Assembly (NCBI GenBank): GCA_030537525.1
Contig: JAUNVU010000004.1
Location: forward strand, 1 to 64,000
DNA from: Eubacteriales bacterium
Lineage (GTDB): Bacteria; Bacillota; Clostridia; Saccharofermentanales; DTU023
DNA length: 64,000 nt
Direction: 5' to 3'
A program made the position numbers and the translations under genes. Positions 17,903-27,627 of the stretch are shown here, one piece after another. Under the pieces are notes generated by a model, which did no database searches, had not been told where the DNA came from, and saw only the letters and a list, made by a program, of their open reading frames with translations. The stretch's first letter is position 1. Each line of letters opens with the position of its first letter.

Positions 17903-18841
17903 ATGGAACCTGTAATTAAAGTTAAGGACTTGGTCAAACGCTATGACGAAGTATTAGCCCTCAAGCGCTTCAATATGGAAGTCATGCCTGGTGAAATTTT
18001 CGGACTCTTAGGGCCAAATGGCTCTGGTAAAACTACAGCTATCAACTGCATTCTGTCCTTGCTTAGCTATGAACAAGGTGATATTAAAGTCTTCGGGCAA
18101 GAGCTCAAGCCAAATTCGTATAAACTCAAGGCCAGGATTGGTTCGGTGCCTCAAAATATCGCCATCTACCCCACACTTAATGTGCGTGAAAACATCGATT
18201 TCTTCTGTAGTCTGTACATCAAGGATAGGCACCGTAGACGTGAGTTGGTAGACGAAGCAATTCACTTCGTTCAGTTAGAAAAGCATGCAAAATTTAGGGC
18301 TTCGAAATTATCTGGTGGCCTTCAAAGGCGCCTACACATCGCCTGTGGCATTGCCCATAAACCAGATTTGGTTATTCTTGACGAACCAACGGTAGCAGTC
18401 GATGCGCAGAGCCGCGCCTTCATCCTCGATGGTATTCGCAAGCTTCGCGATGAGGGAAGCACGATAATCTATACTACTCACTATCTTGAAGAGGCAGAAG
18501 AGCTCTGCGAGCGCTTCCTCATCCTCGATAACGGTGAGCACATAGCAAGCGGCACTCTATCAGAGCTGCGTGAACTAATTAGCACTAGTGAGATCATCCA
18601 CTTGAAATTAAGCTCAGATCAGCCAACTCTACTCGAGAAATTTAAAGAGCTTCCTGGTTTAGTCCAGCTGAACAGAAGCGATGACGGCTATCAAATGGAG
18701 TTTTCGCGCAGACAAAACGGTCTGACTTCTTTAATTGACTTGCTAGATCGCGAGCAACTGGCCTATACCTCACTCTATAGTACACAACCTTCGCTGACTG
18801 AGATCTTCCTCTCCCTTACGGGCAAGGAACTTAGAGAGTAG
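17903..18841 (+). CDS. ABC transporter ATP-binding protein (ABC-2/drug-export type)
   Basis: A 312-residue ATPase. Walker A GPNGSGKTT at residues 37-45, Q-loop in GSVPQNIAIYP, signature LSGGLQRRLHIA, Walker B LVILDEPTVAVD, and H-loop TTHYLEEAE. The 80-residue C-terminal extension after the ATPase core is typical of NatA/CcmA-like exporters. ACAGGAGGT precedes the ATG. It forms a three-gene operon with two membrane proteins (gaps of 7 and 12 bases) and is divergent from a two-component system, so it is probably an inducible antimicrobial or lipid exporter. Confidence 0.93.
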   Translation: MEPVIKVKDLVKRYDEVLALKRFNMEVMPGEIFGLLGPNGSGKTTAINCILSLLSYEQGDIKVFGQELKPNSYKLKARIGSVPQNIAIYPTLNVRENIDFFCSLYIKDRHRRRELVDEAIHFVQLEKHAKFRASKLSGGLQRRLHIACGIAHKPDLVILDEPTVAVDAQSRAFILDGIRKLRDEGSTIIYTTHYLEEAEELCERFLILDNGEHIASGTLSELRELISTSEIIHLKLSSDQPTLLEKFKELPGLVQLNRSDDGYQMEFSRRQNGLTSLIDLLDREQLAYTSLYSTQPSLTEIFLSLTGKELRE

Positions 18842-18848
18842 GTAGAAT

Positions 18849-19913
18849 ATGAATCGCTTTTTCACCTTATTTAAATACTACACACTGTCGTACTACAGAG
18901 ATGCGAGCGCAGCATTTTGGACTCTGGGTTTTGGCATCATTCTTGCAACAATTCTCGGGCTGACAGTCGGCCGTATTCCTGCGGCCATGGAAATAAAGGA
19001 AATAAAAGTCGGCTATAGAGAGGCTTCACTTGCCAGTTCTGCCCTAGAAGATATCTCTTTTGTCAAGCTAAACAAGTATACTGAGGGAGAGCCTAGTCAA
19101 TTAATTGATGAACATGAATTAGATGCCTTCTTAGATACAGATGACATCCTGGTAATAAATAAAGTGGGGCTGATGCAAGAGATTCTTGAGCAAATCCTCT
19201 CACAGGTCAAACAAATTTCGGCTCTCGGCCCAGAAGCTCAGCTCGTCGATTTCAATGCTAAGTGGGTGGAAAATAAAGTCGAGACTAGCCAGACAATAGG
19301 CTCTTTGTTTATCAATATATTGGCACTATTTAGCTTCTACTCTTACTTTGCTGCAATTGACATCTCCAATAAAATACAAGCGAATTTATCAACCTTTGGA
19401 CAGCGTGTTGCGCTAGCCTCAGTAACGAAGTCTGAGCTTCTGGCAGCTTTCTCTCTGACCTCTATCTGCATCAATATCTTCAATAATCTCTGCTTAATGG
19501 CCTACATCCAATTTATCCTCCAGAAGAAAGTTATTACAAACTTGCCCCTCACTTTGTTAGTACTACTAGCATCAAGTTTCATCGGTCTGGGCTTTGGCTA
19601 CTTAGTTGGTGCTGTTCCCAAGCTCAATGAGCAAGCTAAAACCATGTTTGGTGTCTTCGTTTTGATGTTTCTGAACACCCTCTGTGGTCTGATGAATCCT
19701 TCTTTGAGAATTATCATTCGTACCAAGTTCCCCCTGTTAGACAAGCTCAATCCAGCCTCCGTCATCTATCGAGCATATACAGCGGTTAATAAGCCTGAGC
19801 AACTGGTAGGCTCAGCTCTCTCCCTCATCTACCTACTTGGCATCTCTTTAGTTTTCATGAGCGTGAGTGTTTTTGTAATCCGTCGCCGTAAGTTCAAATC
19901 TTTAGGAGCGTAG
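18849..19913 (+). CDS. ABC-2 type transporter permease
   Basis: A 354-residue membrane protein: one N-terminal transmembrane segment (about residues 22-42), an extracytoplasmic domain of roughly 120 residues, then five C-terminal segments with the last near residues 320-342. This is the standard ABC2_membrane_3 layout. The basic tail is RRRKFKSLGA. It lies seven bases after the ATPase gene, with TAGGTAG before its ATG. Confidence 0.87.
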   Translation: MNRFFTLFKYYTLSYYRDASAAFWTLGFGIILATILGLTVGRIPAAMEIKEIKVGYREASLASSALEDISFVKLNKYTEGEPSQLIDEHELDAFLDTDDILVINKVGLMQEILEQILSQVKQISALGPEAQLVDFNAKWVENKVETSQTIGSLFINILALFSFYSYFAAIDISNKIQANLSTFGQRVALASVTKSELLAAFSLTSICINIFNNLCLMAYIQFILQKKVITNLPLTLLVLLASSFIGLGFGYLVGAVPKLNEQAKTMFGVFVLMFLNTLCGLMNPSLRIIIRTKFPLLDKLNPASVIYRAYTAVNKPEQLVGSALSLIYLLGISLVFMSVSVFVIRRRKFKSLGA

Positions 19914-19925
19914 AAGGAGTACTAG

Positions 19926-21080
19926 ATGATTATATTCAAACATTTCTTAAGACTCTGCTGGCATCGCAAGTGGATAATTATCCTCTTTATTATGCTGATC
20001 TTAATCTTTCAGCAGTTTGCCAGTATAGATGCCGCAGGTTTATCCACAGAAAAAATTGTTTTGATTCCCGAAGCTGGCGCTGAGCCCATAATTGTCGAAA
20101 GCCTCAAGGAATATCTGTCGAATGAAGGCTATAGTTTCTATGACCTGGAAAATAATGATACAAGCATTGAAGAGCTGCTAGATATCAGGGACATCAGTGC
20201 TGCAATCTTCATTGACAGCGAAATTGCACAGAAGCTAATCTCTGGGCAAACCGTCTTTCATCTTCAGGCTCCAGATGGCATTCTAAACACGGCTAAGATC
20301 CAAGCGAAGCTCAACGCCTTCAGCATGGTCAGCTCTGCAGTCTTAAAGAGTCACGGGGCTAAGCTCACACCTGCTGGTGCAGCTGAAATCAGACAAGCTC
20401 TAGCCGTCAAAGCCGAGATCCAGTATCAAGATCAGACCCCACAGCAAAGACGAGAAACCGAAATGAACTTCTACAAGACCTTCTTACCTTATGGCATGTC
20501 TCTTTGTCTTATCTCACTTTTATCCTATGTGATCTTTGACCTCGAGAACCCACGTCTAAAGCGACGCTGCTTACTGGGTTCAATCAACAAAATACAGTGG
20601 AATCTAGGCATCTTTAGCGGCCAATTATTCATCACCGTTATCATGCTTGCTTTAATCTTCGCCCTATCCTTACCACAGCTGAGTGAAGATCCACTGCAAA
20701 GCCTGTTGAACTTCGGTCCAAGCTCTATCGCCTTGTGCTTCACCACTTGCTGCCTGACGAATCTTCTCTGCAAATTGCTCCCCCATTCCCTGCTCTTTGG
20801 CGCAAGTCTCACCTACTCAATGGGAACAAGTTTCATCTCGGGCGCTAGTTTTCCGCAAGAACTCCTGGGTAAAGGTGTCTTGGCCGTAGCTAAATTCTTC
20901 CCTACCTACTACTACGTTGAAGATGTTGAGCTGGCTCACGCCAATTTCTCTGAGCGCCTACCCTATACATTGGTGGTTGTGGCTTTTGGCATTTTCTATC
21001 TGCTGCTGAGCATCTTGCTAGACCAACTAAAGGCGAAATCTAAGGACTTCTCAGACGATTCCCAGAAGCATCAAACTTAA
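19926..21080 (+). CDS. ABC-2 type transporter permease
   Basis: A 384-residue protein with the same layout as its neighbour: an N-terminal segment (about residues 15-33), a large extracytoplasmic loop (about 35-190), and five or six C-terminal segments. It is not a recent copy of the preceding permease, since little identity is visible outside the layout. The two probably form a heterodimer in the membrane with the ATPase at 17903. AAGGAGT precedes the ATG. Confidence 0.86.
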   Translation: MIIFKHFLRLCWHRKWIIILFIMLILIFQQFASIDAAGLSTEKIVLIPEAGAEPIIVESLKEYLSNEGYSFYDLENNDTSIEELLDIRDISAAIFIDSEIAQKLISGQTVFHLQAPDGILNTAKIQAKLNAFSMVSSAVLKSHGAKLTPAGAAEIRQALAVKAEIQYQDQTPQQRRETEMNFYKTFLPYGMSLCLISLLSYVIFDLENPRLKRRCLLGSINKIQWNLGIFSGQLFITVIMLALIFALSLPQLSEDPLQSLLNFGPSSIALCFTTCCLTNLLCKLLPHSLLFGASLTYSMGTSFISGASFPQELLGKGVLAVAKFFPTYYYVEDVELAHANFSERLPYTLVVVAFGIFYLLLSILLDQLKAKSKDFSDDSQKHQT

Positions 21081-21113
21081 GGTAGAAGACATTAAATATC
21101 TCTTTAAATATTA

Positions 21114-21150
21114 GGGTCCTCGGCTTAATATATGCCTAGGGCCCTTCTTC
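21114..21150 (+). terminator. Possible terminator after the ABC operon
   Basis: An imperfect 11-base inverted repeat (GGGTCCTCGGC facing GCCTAGGGCCC) with a nine-base AT-rich loop is followed by TTCTTC. The weak T-tract leaves it uncertain. It could also be a leader hairpin of pepC. Confidence 0.4.
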
Positions 21151-21176
21151 ATGAAAATCATGCCCCAGGAGAACTT

Positions 21177-22523
21177 ATGTCGAAAAATATTGCAATTACA
21201 CCCGAACTTCTTAAGAAATTCAATCAAGAAGCCAAGCTTGATACAGCAGCTGCCCACGCTGTGGCCAAAAACGGTCTAGAGCAGTCTGCAACTCGCCAAT
21301 CCGTCCTACGTCGTCATAATTTCGTATTTAACACAGAGAGCAAGATGGGGAAGATCACCGACCAGAAGTCCTCTGGTCGCTGCTGGATCTTCGCCGCCAT
21401 GAATGCTGCTCGCGCTGAAGCAATTGAGAAGTTAGAGCTTGAAGACTTCAAGTATTCCAAGGTCTACCCTCTATTCTGGGACAAACTGGAGAAAGCCAAC
21501 TACTTTCTCGAAAGCATTTTAGAAACCCTCGATGAACCTCTCGAAGGTCGTCTCTTAGCCCACCTGCTCAGAGATCCGTTACAAGACGGCGGACAGTGGG
21601 ATATGTACTCCGGACTCTTAGAGAAATACGGTGCCGTACCTGAAGATGCCATGCCAGAAACTTACCACTCATCAAACACCACTGACATGGTCGCACTCTT
21701 GACTAGAAGACTTCGAGCCTGGGCCTGCCGCATCAGAAATGGCTATGCCGCTGGCCAAAGTGAAGCTGAGCTGAGAGCCGAAAAAGAGCCCATGCTAGCT
21801 GAGGTCTACCAGATTCTCGTCAACTGTCTGGGTACGCCTCCAGAAAAATTCACCTTCAGTTATTACGACAAGGATAAGAATTATCACAGCTTACCTGAGA
21901 TGACTCCCCAGCAATTCTTCCAGGAGCTCTCCTCCTGGAAATTAGAAGATAAGATCTCCTTGATTAATGCTCCAACCGCAGACAAGCCATATGGCAAGGT
22001 CTATACAGTTAAGTTTCTCGGTACAGTCAAAGAGGCCCAACCCATCCGCTATCTCAATGTCCCAATCGAGGTCTTGAAGCAAGCCGCGGTCGCATCGCTC
22101 AAGGCGGGTGAGCCTGTCTGGTTTGGCTGTGATGTAGGACAGTACCTCTTGGGCAAAGCGGGCATCATGGACCTCGAGGCATACGACTACGAATCAGTGG
22201 CTGGCCCTGAACCAGAATTCAATAAGGCAGAGCGTCTGGACTACGGTGAGAGCGTCCTCACTCATGCCATGGTCTTCACAGGCGTCGAACTTGACGACAA
22301 TGACAAGCCATGCCAGTGGAAGGTCGAAAATTCCTGGTCAGAAAAGTCTGGCCGCGACGGTATTTTCTCCATGTCTGATGAGTGGTTTGATGAATTCAAC
22401 TACGAGATTATGGTCGACAAGAAATACGTCCCAGAACAATGGTTGAAGGCCTTTGAAGGCGAGATTATCGAACTAGAACCCTGGGATCCCATGGGCGCAC
22501 TAGCTGGTATCGAAAGGAATTAA
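21177..22523 (+). CDS. pepC: Aminopeptidase C (bleomycin hydrolase family)
   Basis: A cytosolic cysteine aminopeptidase (C1B) that frees N-terminal residues from oligopeptides. The oxyanion Gln63 and nucleophile Cys69 lie in DQKSSGRCWIFAAMN. The catalytic His is in LTHAMVFTGVE and the Asn in WKVENSWSEK. I choose the ATG at 21177 (MSKNIAITPE, 448 residues, the usual length) because CAGGAGA lies eight bases upstream. The longer frame from 21132 adds 15 unmatched residues. Confidence 0.95.
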   Translation: MSKNIAITPELLKKFNQEAKLDTAAAHAVAKNGLEQSATRQSVLRRHNFVFNTESKMGKITDQKSSGRCWIFAAMNAARAEAIEKLELEDFKYSKVYPLFWDKLEKANYFLESILETLDEPLEGRLLAHLLRDPLQDGGQWDMYSGLLEKYGAVPEDAMPETYHSSNTTDMVALLTRRLRAWACRIRNGYAAGQSEAELRAEKEPMLAEVYQILVNCLGTPPEKFTFSYYDKDKNYHSLPEMTPQQFFQELSSWKLEDKISLINAPTADKPYGKVYTVKFLGTVKEAQPIRYLNVPIEVLKQAAVASLKAGEPVWFGCDVGQYLLGKAGIMDLEAYDYESVAGPEPEFNKAERLDYGESVLTHAMVFTGVELDDNDKPCQWKVENSWSEKSGRDGIFSMSDEWFDEFNYEIMVDKKYVPEQWLKAFEGEIIELEPWDPMGALAGIERN

Positions 22524-22524
22524 A

Positions 22525-23115
22525 GTGGCAACTAAAAAAGAACAAAATCAGAAGAATTCAGCAAGTGAACGCAAGTATAAGAGTGAGAGCAAGGTGTATC
22601 TGCACGTTCCCAGTTTCGAGGAACTGACTTATCGTCAGAAATTACTGCAGGAAGCAGAGACCATGAGCTACAACAAGGGCTACGAACGCAACATCGAAGG
22701 TTATGATATTGAAACCGGCTGCATAGACTTCTCAGAATCAAAATGGCAAAAGTGGTACGACCACTTCATCGGCCAGGAACCGAAGCGCTTCTACGCCTAC
22801 ATTACGCGCTCCGATAATGATGAGTTCATCGGTGAAGTCAATGTCCGTGAAGTCCCTGGCAAACCCTGGTACGAAATGGGCATAGTTGTCACAGCTAGTG
22901 AGCGCGGAAAGGGCTATGCCAAAGACGCCTTAAAATTGCTGCTTGAGGTAGCCTTCGAGAAATTGCAAGCGGACTCCGTCCACAACTTCTTCGAAGATGA
23001 GCGTGAAAGCGCTATCGCTCTCCATCTAAATTGCGGCTTTTCGGTACTCAGTCACGAAGAACCAATAATTGAATTGTTGATCACGAAGGAAGAGTATGAG
23101 CAACTCAAGCATTGA
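22525..23115 (+). CDS. GNAT-family N-acetyltransferase
   Basis: A 196-residue protein of the RimJ/RimL-like acetyltransferase group (Acetyltransf_3). The acetyl-CoA-binding region is VTASERGKGYAKDALKLLLE, with the core RGKGYA motif (Q/RxxGxA). The first 25 residues are polar and low complexity. A GTG start at 22525 follows the pepC stop by one base and AAAGGA lies upstream, so it is translationally linked to pepC. The substrate is unknown. Its 3' end overlaps yaaA by 11 bases, tail to tail. Confidence 0.85.
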   Translation: MATKKEQNQKNSASERKYKSESKVYLHVPSFEELTYRQKLLQEAETMSYNKGYERNIEGYDIETGCIDFSESKWQKWYDHFIGQEPKRFYAYITRSDNDEFIGEVNVREVPGKPWYEMGIVVTASERGKGYAKDALKLLLEVAFEKLQADSVHNFFEDERESAIALHLNCGFSVLSHEEPIIELLITKEEYEQLKH

Positions 23116-23812
23116 GCTTGAAGAAGAGCTTCTCTTTAGTAGATAATTCAGCCACATATTCAACGACTCCTCTGAGGCATTTAAGACCCTCGGAGGAGTC
23201 TATTTTATGCTCTGCCATGTACTGTAAGATCTGGCCTCTAGCCTTCTTTGCAGTTGTTGAATGACGCTTAATTTGACCGTCGACAATTTTAGCAATATCA
23301 ATATCAACCCAATTCTTAGAATGCGGCAGCAGAGTTGAAAACTCGTTACTGGCAAGATTGATAATCTCTCCATCGCTATCTTCTAAAGCATTGGCAAAAG
23401 CTGCCTTCCAGAAACTCGCCAGGCTCTGACCACCGATCTGAAGTTTGGCCTGCATGTCGAGACGGTACGGAGCAATCAATTCCTCGGAACCTATGGGACC
23501 ATAGAGAGCTGAGATAATGATCAGGTGTTTCGCCAAGTATTCCCTAATGTTCTTATCATCTACAGTCAGCTGTTTAAACGTCATCCCCGAATAGAGTTCA
23601 ATAGCTGGTGAGACCTGCTTGCCAAAATGCTTATAGCGTTCGTAAGTGGAATCCAATAGCTCAGCTTTAACAGACAGAGTCTTGCCCAGCTTGTTTTTCG
23701 GCAAGGCTCGGAGGGCTTGCAGGATTTCCTGGCTTGGCTTCGCAAGCGCGACTTCACCTTCAGTGAGCCTCTCTAGATTCATATTCTTCGATGGTGAAAA
23801 TAATATCTTCAT
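23105..23812 (-). CDS. yaaA: YaaA/UPF0246 family peroxide-stress protein
   Basis: A 235-residue member of the UPF0246 family. The N-terminus is MKILFSPSKNM, followed by SPAIELYSGMTFKQL, IISALYGPI, APYRLDMQAKL and an INLASNEFS motif, all in family order. In E. coli YaaA lowers free iron and limits hydroxyl-radical damage during peroxide stress and binds DNA. Its role in Gram-positives is less studied. It is monocistronic and divergent from the AraC regulator. Confidence 0.93.
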   Translation of the reverse strand: MKILFSPSKNMNLERLTEGEVALAKPSQEILQALRALPKNKLGKTLSVKAELLDSTYERYKHFGKQVSPAIELYSGMTFKQLTVDDKNIREYLAKHLIIISALYGPIGSEELIAPYRLDMQAKLQIGGQSLASFWKAAFANALEDSDGEIINLASNEFSTLLPHSKNWVDIDIAKIVDGQIKRHSTTAKKARGQILQYMAEHKIDSSEGLKCLRGVVEYVAELSTKEKLFFKLNA

Positions 23813-23876
23813 AGTTTATATTTTAGACTTTTCACCAACAGATGTCGTATAAATAAATCAAGTAGAGGATTACGCC

Positions 23877-24572
23877 ATGCATTTTGATGATAATTACATT
23901 GCCATCGTACCGAGCTATAACAGTGCCGACTTCCACAGTCACGGAATGCTGCATATCTTCTTGTCGGACGAAGCTATTCGCGTAAAACTCGCAGATAGAG
24001 AGCTTAACAACAGCTTCATAGTGCTAGATCACTGGATTGGCCACCAAGTTGAGCTGCCCCTAAATTCGCTTTTCTACCTGATTGATCCAAGCTCTTTTCT
24101 GGCCACAAATTTAAGAAGCAAGTACCTGCAGGGCAATGAATTCTACACCTCTGACCTGAAACTTTCAAAATTGATGAAATCACCAAATGAACGTCTACAA
24201 ATCGGCGAAGAGAGCAGAGAGATTTTAACTAGGCTAGGCCTTTGCCATATTCAAACGAACTTACGGGATGAGCGAATTGTCCAACTTGTCGAAGCAATTA
24301 AATCGGGGGAATTGCTGAACCTCGAAGTCGTTGATATAGCCAAACAAATGCATCTGTCCGCAAGTCGGCTCTCTCATCTATTTAAAGCAGAGACTGGTAT
24401 GAACCTGAAAAACTACCTCCTGATGATGCAAGTGAAGCAGGTATTTATCCTAGTCAATAATGGGCAGAGTATCACGGAAGCAGCGCTGAATGCTGGTTTC
24501 TACGACAGTACTCACCTGTGCAAAGTCGTTAAGAAATATACGGGAATTACGATCAGTGACGTGTTTCAGTAA
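23877..24572 (+). CDS. AraC-family transcriptional regulator
   Basis: A 231-residue regulator. The C-terminal pair of helix-turn-helices starts near residue 135: LLNLEVVDIAKQMHLSASRLSHLFKAETG, then QSITEAALNAGFYDSTHLCKVVKKYTGI (shown in parts: DIAKQMHLSASRLSHLF; AALNAGFYDSTHLCK). The N-terminal half is a short cupin-like sensing region starting FDDNYIAIVPSY. GAGGATT precedes the ATG. It probably governs the hydrolase gene 68 bases downstream, an inference from position. Confidence 0.9.
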   Translation: MHFDDNYIAIVPSYNSADFHSHGMLHIFLSDEAIRVKLADRELNNSFIVLDHWIGHQVELPLNSLFYLIDPSSFLATNLRSKYLQGNEFYTSDLKLSKLMKSPNERLQIGEESREILTRLGLCHIQTNLRDERIVQLVEAIKSGELLNLEVVDIAKQMHLSASRLSHLFKAETGMNLKNYLLMMQVKQVFILVNNGQSITEAALNAGFYDSTHLCKVVKKYTGITISDVFQ

Positions 24573-24640
24573 TTTGAAGATAGCAGAAACTTACTATTAA
24601 TAAACAAGTCGCCCTCCTAAGCTAGATGTGGAGGTGCGTT

Positions 24641-25456
24641 ATGAGTCTAATTGATTTTTTCGGCAAGAAGATCAAGCCGCTGAAGCTGCGCGGTCGCGGG
24701 ATTTTCAATACCAACCCTACTGCGCAAATAAATGAAAACATCTACAGCATCGCGCAATGGGATGTTAATTTTTACGTATATAGAAAGGGCGAGGACGTAA
24801 TCCTAATTGATTCTGGCTACGACAATTATCCTAGTCCAGAGAGAGATTTTGCAAAAATCGGCCTCGTGCCGGATCTGGTAAAAGCCGTATTCTTAACCCA
24901 TGCAGATATGGATCATGCAGGCTCAATAGTCGATTGCCACAATCTCTTCGAAAATGCCACAGTCTACCTGCACGAACGGGAGCAGGATATGTTATTAGGG
25001 CGTGAAAAGCGGTTTAAGAAAGGGCCATTCGGCTTGAGAAATCCCGTCAAGCGAACAAGTGGCTATAAATTACTGCAGGACAATGAGGTTGTCGAGATCG
25101 GAGACATCAAGGTCAGAATCATCCACGTGCCGGGCCACACTTACGGCCATAGTGTCTATATTGTCGATGACCGCGCCTTGTTCACAGGTGATTCCATGGC
25201 GATCAATGACGAGGGCGGTCACTGCTTTTTCAACTTCTACAATATGGATACGAAGCTCAATATTCAGTCGTTGAGTAGACTTAAAGAGATCTGTAAAGAC
25301 TATAAAATTGATACCATCTGCACGGGTCATAGCGGAGTCTGGCACGATTTAGAACATGTCTTTCGCAAGATAGATATGGTCGCTGTCGGCACGAAGGAAA
25401 AACCCTTTGATCCCACAGCACCACGGGATATATTTGCCAAACACATGAATATATAA
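24641..25456 (+). CDS. Metallo-beta-lactamase-fold hydrolase
   Basis: A 271-residue MBL-fold hydrolase. The metal-binding THADMDHAG (HxHxDH variant with Ala-Asp between) lies near residue 86. Further ligands are in HVPGHTYGH, FTGDSMA and CTGHSG. I choose the ATG at 24641 (MSLIDFFGKK) because GTGGAGGTG sits six bases upstream. The frame from 24626 adds five residues. The first metal motif has Ala where most family members have His (THxHxDH), so one metal site may be altered. The substrate is unknown. Confidence 0.88.
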   Translation: MSLIDFFGKKIKPLKLRGRGIFNTNPTAQINENIYSIAQWDVNFYVYRKGEDVILIDSGYDNYPSPERDFAKIGLVPDLVKAVFLTHADMDHAGSIVDCHNLFENATVYLHEREQDMLLGREKRFKKGPFGLRNPVKRTSGYKLLQDNEVVEIGDIKVRIIHVPGHTYGHSVYIVDDRALFTGDSMAINDEGGHCFFNFYNMDTKLNIQSLSRLKEICKDYKIDTICTGHSGVWHDLEHVFRKIDMVAVGTKEKPFDPTAPRDIFAKHMNI

Positions 25457-25495
25457 GATTCTTGTAGACCGCTAGGTGTCGTCGATCTCACTCAA

Positions 25496-26920
25496 CTAGC
25501 GAAATAATTGCAGACGTTTATCGCACTCCCCTGCCCACCGCTCGATGTATAAACCGATATCCTTGACGTTTATATGACGCTCCAGACGCTCGCCAAATAC
25601 AGCCTTCGAACTGGCACCGGCCCCGAAACCCAAGACATTTCGTCTGTCACTCATCATGCCGACATTGTACTTCGATTCAGTGCCCGGGAGGGCGAAACCC
25701 GTATTCTCCAAGCCCGCAACGAGATTCTTTTGGCGGTAGAGGTAGTACGGTTTATAACCAGCCTCCTTAAGAGCGAGGTGAGCCTGGCTCATGGCCGCAG
25801 TCAAATCGGCATTTTCTCTTCGCTTCTCAGTCACCGTCTGAGTCAGTCTAGCTGTCCGCTTAAGAGCTAAAGCATGCACAGTTATATTGGCAGGTTTGAG
25901 CGCCATGACATCGGCCAAGCTCTTCAGAAAATCAGCCCCATCCTCACCAGGTAGACCACAAATCAAGTCCATATTGATGATTTGGAAGCCAAGTTCAGAA
26001 ATCCACTCATAAGCTTGGTAGAACTCAGCTACACTATGATGCCGACCTATACGCTGTAAAGTCTCATCCGAAGTCGTCTGCGGATTGAGACAGATCCGTT
26101 CAATGCCGAAGTCCCGAATGAGCTTCAATTTCTCATAACTCAGTGAATCAGCCCGCCCCGCCTCGAAAGTGATCTCAGCGTCTGGCAGCAATGGCACATA
26201 TTTGTCAACGGCCTGGAGCAACCTCTCAATATCTTTAGTATCGGGACTAGACGGCGTTCCTCCCCCAAAATACAAAGAAGAAACCATGGACTTTCGCGAG
26301 CCAAAAAAGCATTTTAAGTCGCTTGTAATAGCATCTATATACTGAGGCAAAAGCCGCCTGTAGCGACTCGCATCTTGGGCGATAAACGAGCAGTAAGAAC
26401 AGCGCGAATAACAGTATGGAATACCGATATAGACTAGATCACTATCTGTCGGAATTTCAGAAAGCAAGGTCTGCTCTGCCTCATTGACTTCGATGGCCAG
26501 CTGGGCCTTGGCCTCTGTCAAGCCGTAATCTCTGAGCAAAGAGTTCATGATTGCCGTCCTATCGCCGCTATGATATTCAGCCAGCTCTGCAACTAGCATT
26601 GTTGGACGCACGCCTGTCAGCGCCCCCCAATTCTTCTGACTTTCAAGTTTCTTGCTCAGGTAGAGATAGAGCTGCCGACGCATTTCACGAGCAATTTTCA
26701 GATCTTGCGGTCTGGCAGTCATAAAGAGCTCTCCATTGCCATATGAATAGACCTCGCCCGCCTCGAAAGTAAGCGTGAAGCTGAGCTCTTTCGCACACTC
26801 TATTTTCATCTCCTGGGCACCATCAATGAACTCGACCTCAGGCAAGGACTTAAAAAACAGTCGCAGGACTTCGGCCAGGCGTTCACTCGCTATATCTTCT
26901 GGAAATCTCAATCTAAGCAC
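25496..26920 (-). CDS. hemZ: HemZ-type coproporphyrinogen dehydrogenase-like radical SAM protein
   Basis: A 474-residue radical SAM protein. The cluster motif CYSRCSYC (C-x3-C-x2-C) near residue 173 follows YIGIPY. FGGGTPS and a long N-terminal domain of about 165 residues before the cluster match HemZ, not the shorter HemW. HemZ is annotated as oxygen-independent coproporphyrinogen oxidase, but its activity is not well established. No other heme gene is present here. A GTG start with AAGG upstream overlaps the DUF1624 gene by 13 bases. Confidence 0.88.
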   Translation of the reverse strand: MLRLRFPEDIASERLAEVLRLFFKSLPEVEFIDGAQEMKIECAKELSFTLTFEAGEVYSYGNGELFMTARPQDLKIAREMRRQLYLYLSKKLESQKNWGALTGVRPTMLVAELAEYHSGDRTAIMNSLLRDYGLTEAKAQLAIEVNEAEQTLLSEIPTDSDLVYIGIPYCYSRCSYCSFIAQDASRYRRLLPQYIDAITSDLKCFFGSRKSMVSSLYFGGGTPSSPDTKDIERLLQAVDKYVPLLPDAEITFEAGRADSLSYEKLKLIRDFGIERICLNPQTTSDETLQRIGRHHSVAEFYQAYEWISELGFQIINMDLICGLPGEDGADFLKSLADVMALKPANITVHALALKRTARLTQTVTEKRRENADLTAAMSQAHLALKEAGYKPYYLYRQKNLVAGLENTGFALPGTESKYNVGMMSDRRNVLGFGAGASSKAVFGERLERHINVKDIGLYIERWAGECDKRLQLFR

Positions 26921-27627
26921 GTAAATAAACCTTTAAGTAGCAAAAGTAGTATTGGCTGATGTAGAAAATAAAATAGCAGAGCATGGCGGCCAAGACAAGC
27001 GAGAGGATCTCTTGCTGCTTCTTGACGAATATTTAGAGCCTGCAACGGGAATCTTCTAAACAGGAGATAGATCACTATAAAATAAAATAGCCACGGCCAG
27101 TTCGAGAGGTAATCGGCCTGAGCAGGCAATTTCTCTATGCTGCCGTCAGCAATATATTTGGAGACCAGGGAGATCAGTATGCCAGTGATCATGACGACTA
27201 GTTCATACTGAGAATCCCGCAGATCCTTTAATAAATAAAGTAGCAATCTGGCGAGCGCCAAAACCATTAGTAAGTTCCAGAAGATATAGAGATTGAGGTC
27301 TGAAATTACACTAATTGCACTCGTAGTCAGCAGCAGCAGCGTAGCTGCTAGAACTTGCCTCTTCACTCCTCTCGGGCTCTGACGTCTAGCCTGGCTGGCA
27401 CTGAGAGCTGAGGAGCTAATAAACAGAGCTACTATTAATATATGCAAATAGTAGTAAAATTTGGGTCCGAGCCCTAGTCTTTTCTGAAAGATGAATTCTG
27501 TGTCATAGAGGCCATGATGCAATAGCATAAGTAAGCAGGCCAGACCTCTAACTCTGTCGAGCCAGTTGATCCGACCTGCCTTGCTAGTCATCAATTTAGC
27601 TTTATTAGTCAGTCTATTCTGCTTCAC
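26908..27627 (-). CDS. DUF1624 (heparan-alpha-glucosaminide acetyltransferase-like) membrane protein
   Basis: A 239-residue polytopic membrane protein. RINWLDRVRGLACLLMLLHHGLYD near the N-terminus carries the DxxRG and the histidines typical of DUF1624 and acyltransferase-3-like proteins. Six or seven hydrophobic segments follow, and the last (GRHALLFYFLHQPILLLLL, with GRHALLFYFLHQP) is also characteristic. It starts with GTG at 27627 inside the end of pepF (14-base overlap). A second start at 27591 is possible. The acceptor is unknown and a cell-surface glycan is plausible. Confidence 0.8.
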   Translation of the reverse strand: MKQNRLTNKAKLMTSKAGRINWLDRVRGLACLLMLLHHGLYDTEFIFQKRLGLGPKFYYYLHILIVALFISSSALSASQARRQSPRGVKRQVLAATLLLLTTSAISVISDLNLYIFWNLLMVLALARLLLYLLKDLRDSQYELVVMITGILISLVSKYIADGSIEKLPAQADYLSNWPWLFYFIVIYLLFRRFPLQALNIRQEAARDPLACLGRHALLFYFLHQPILLLLLKGLFTCLD

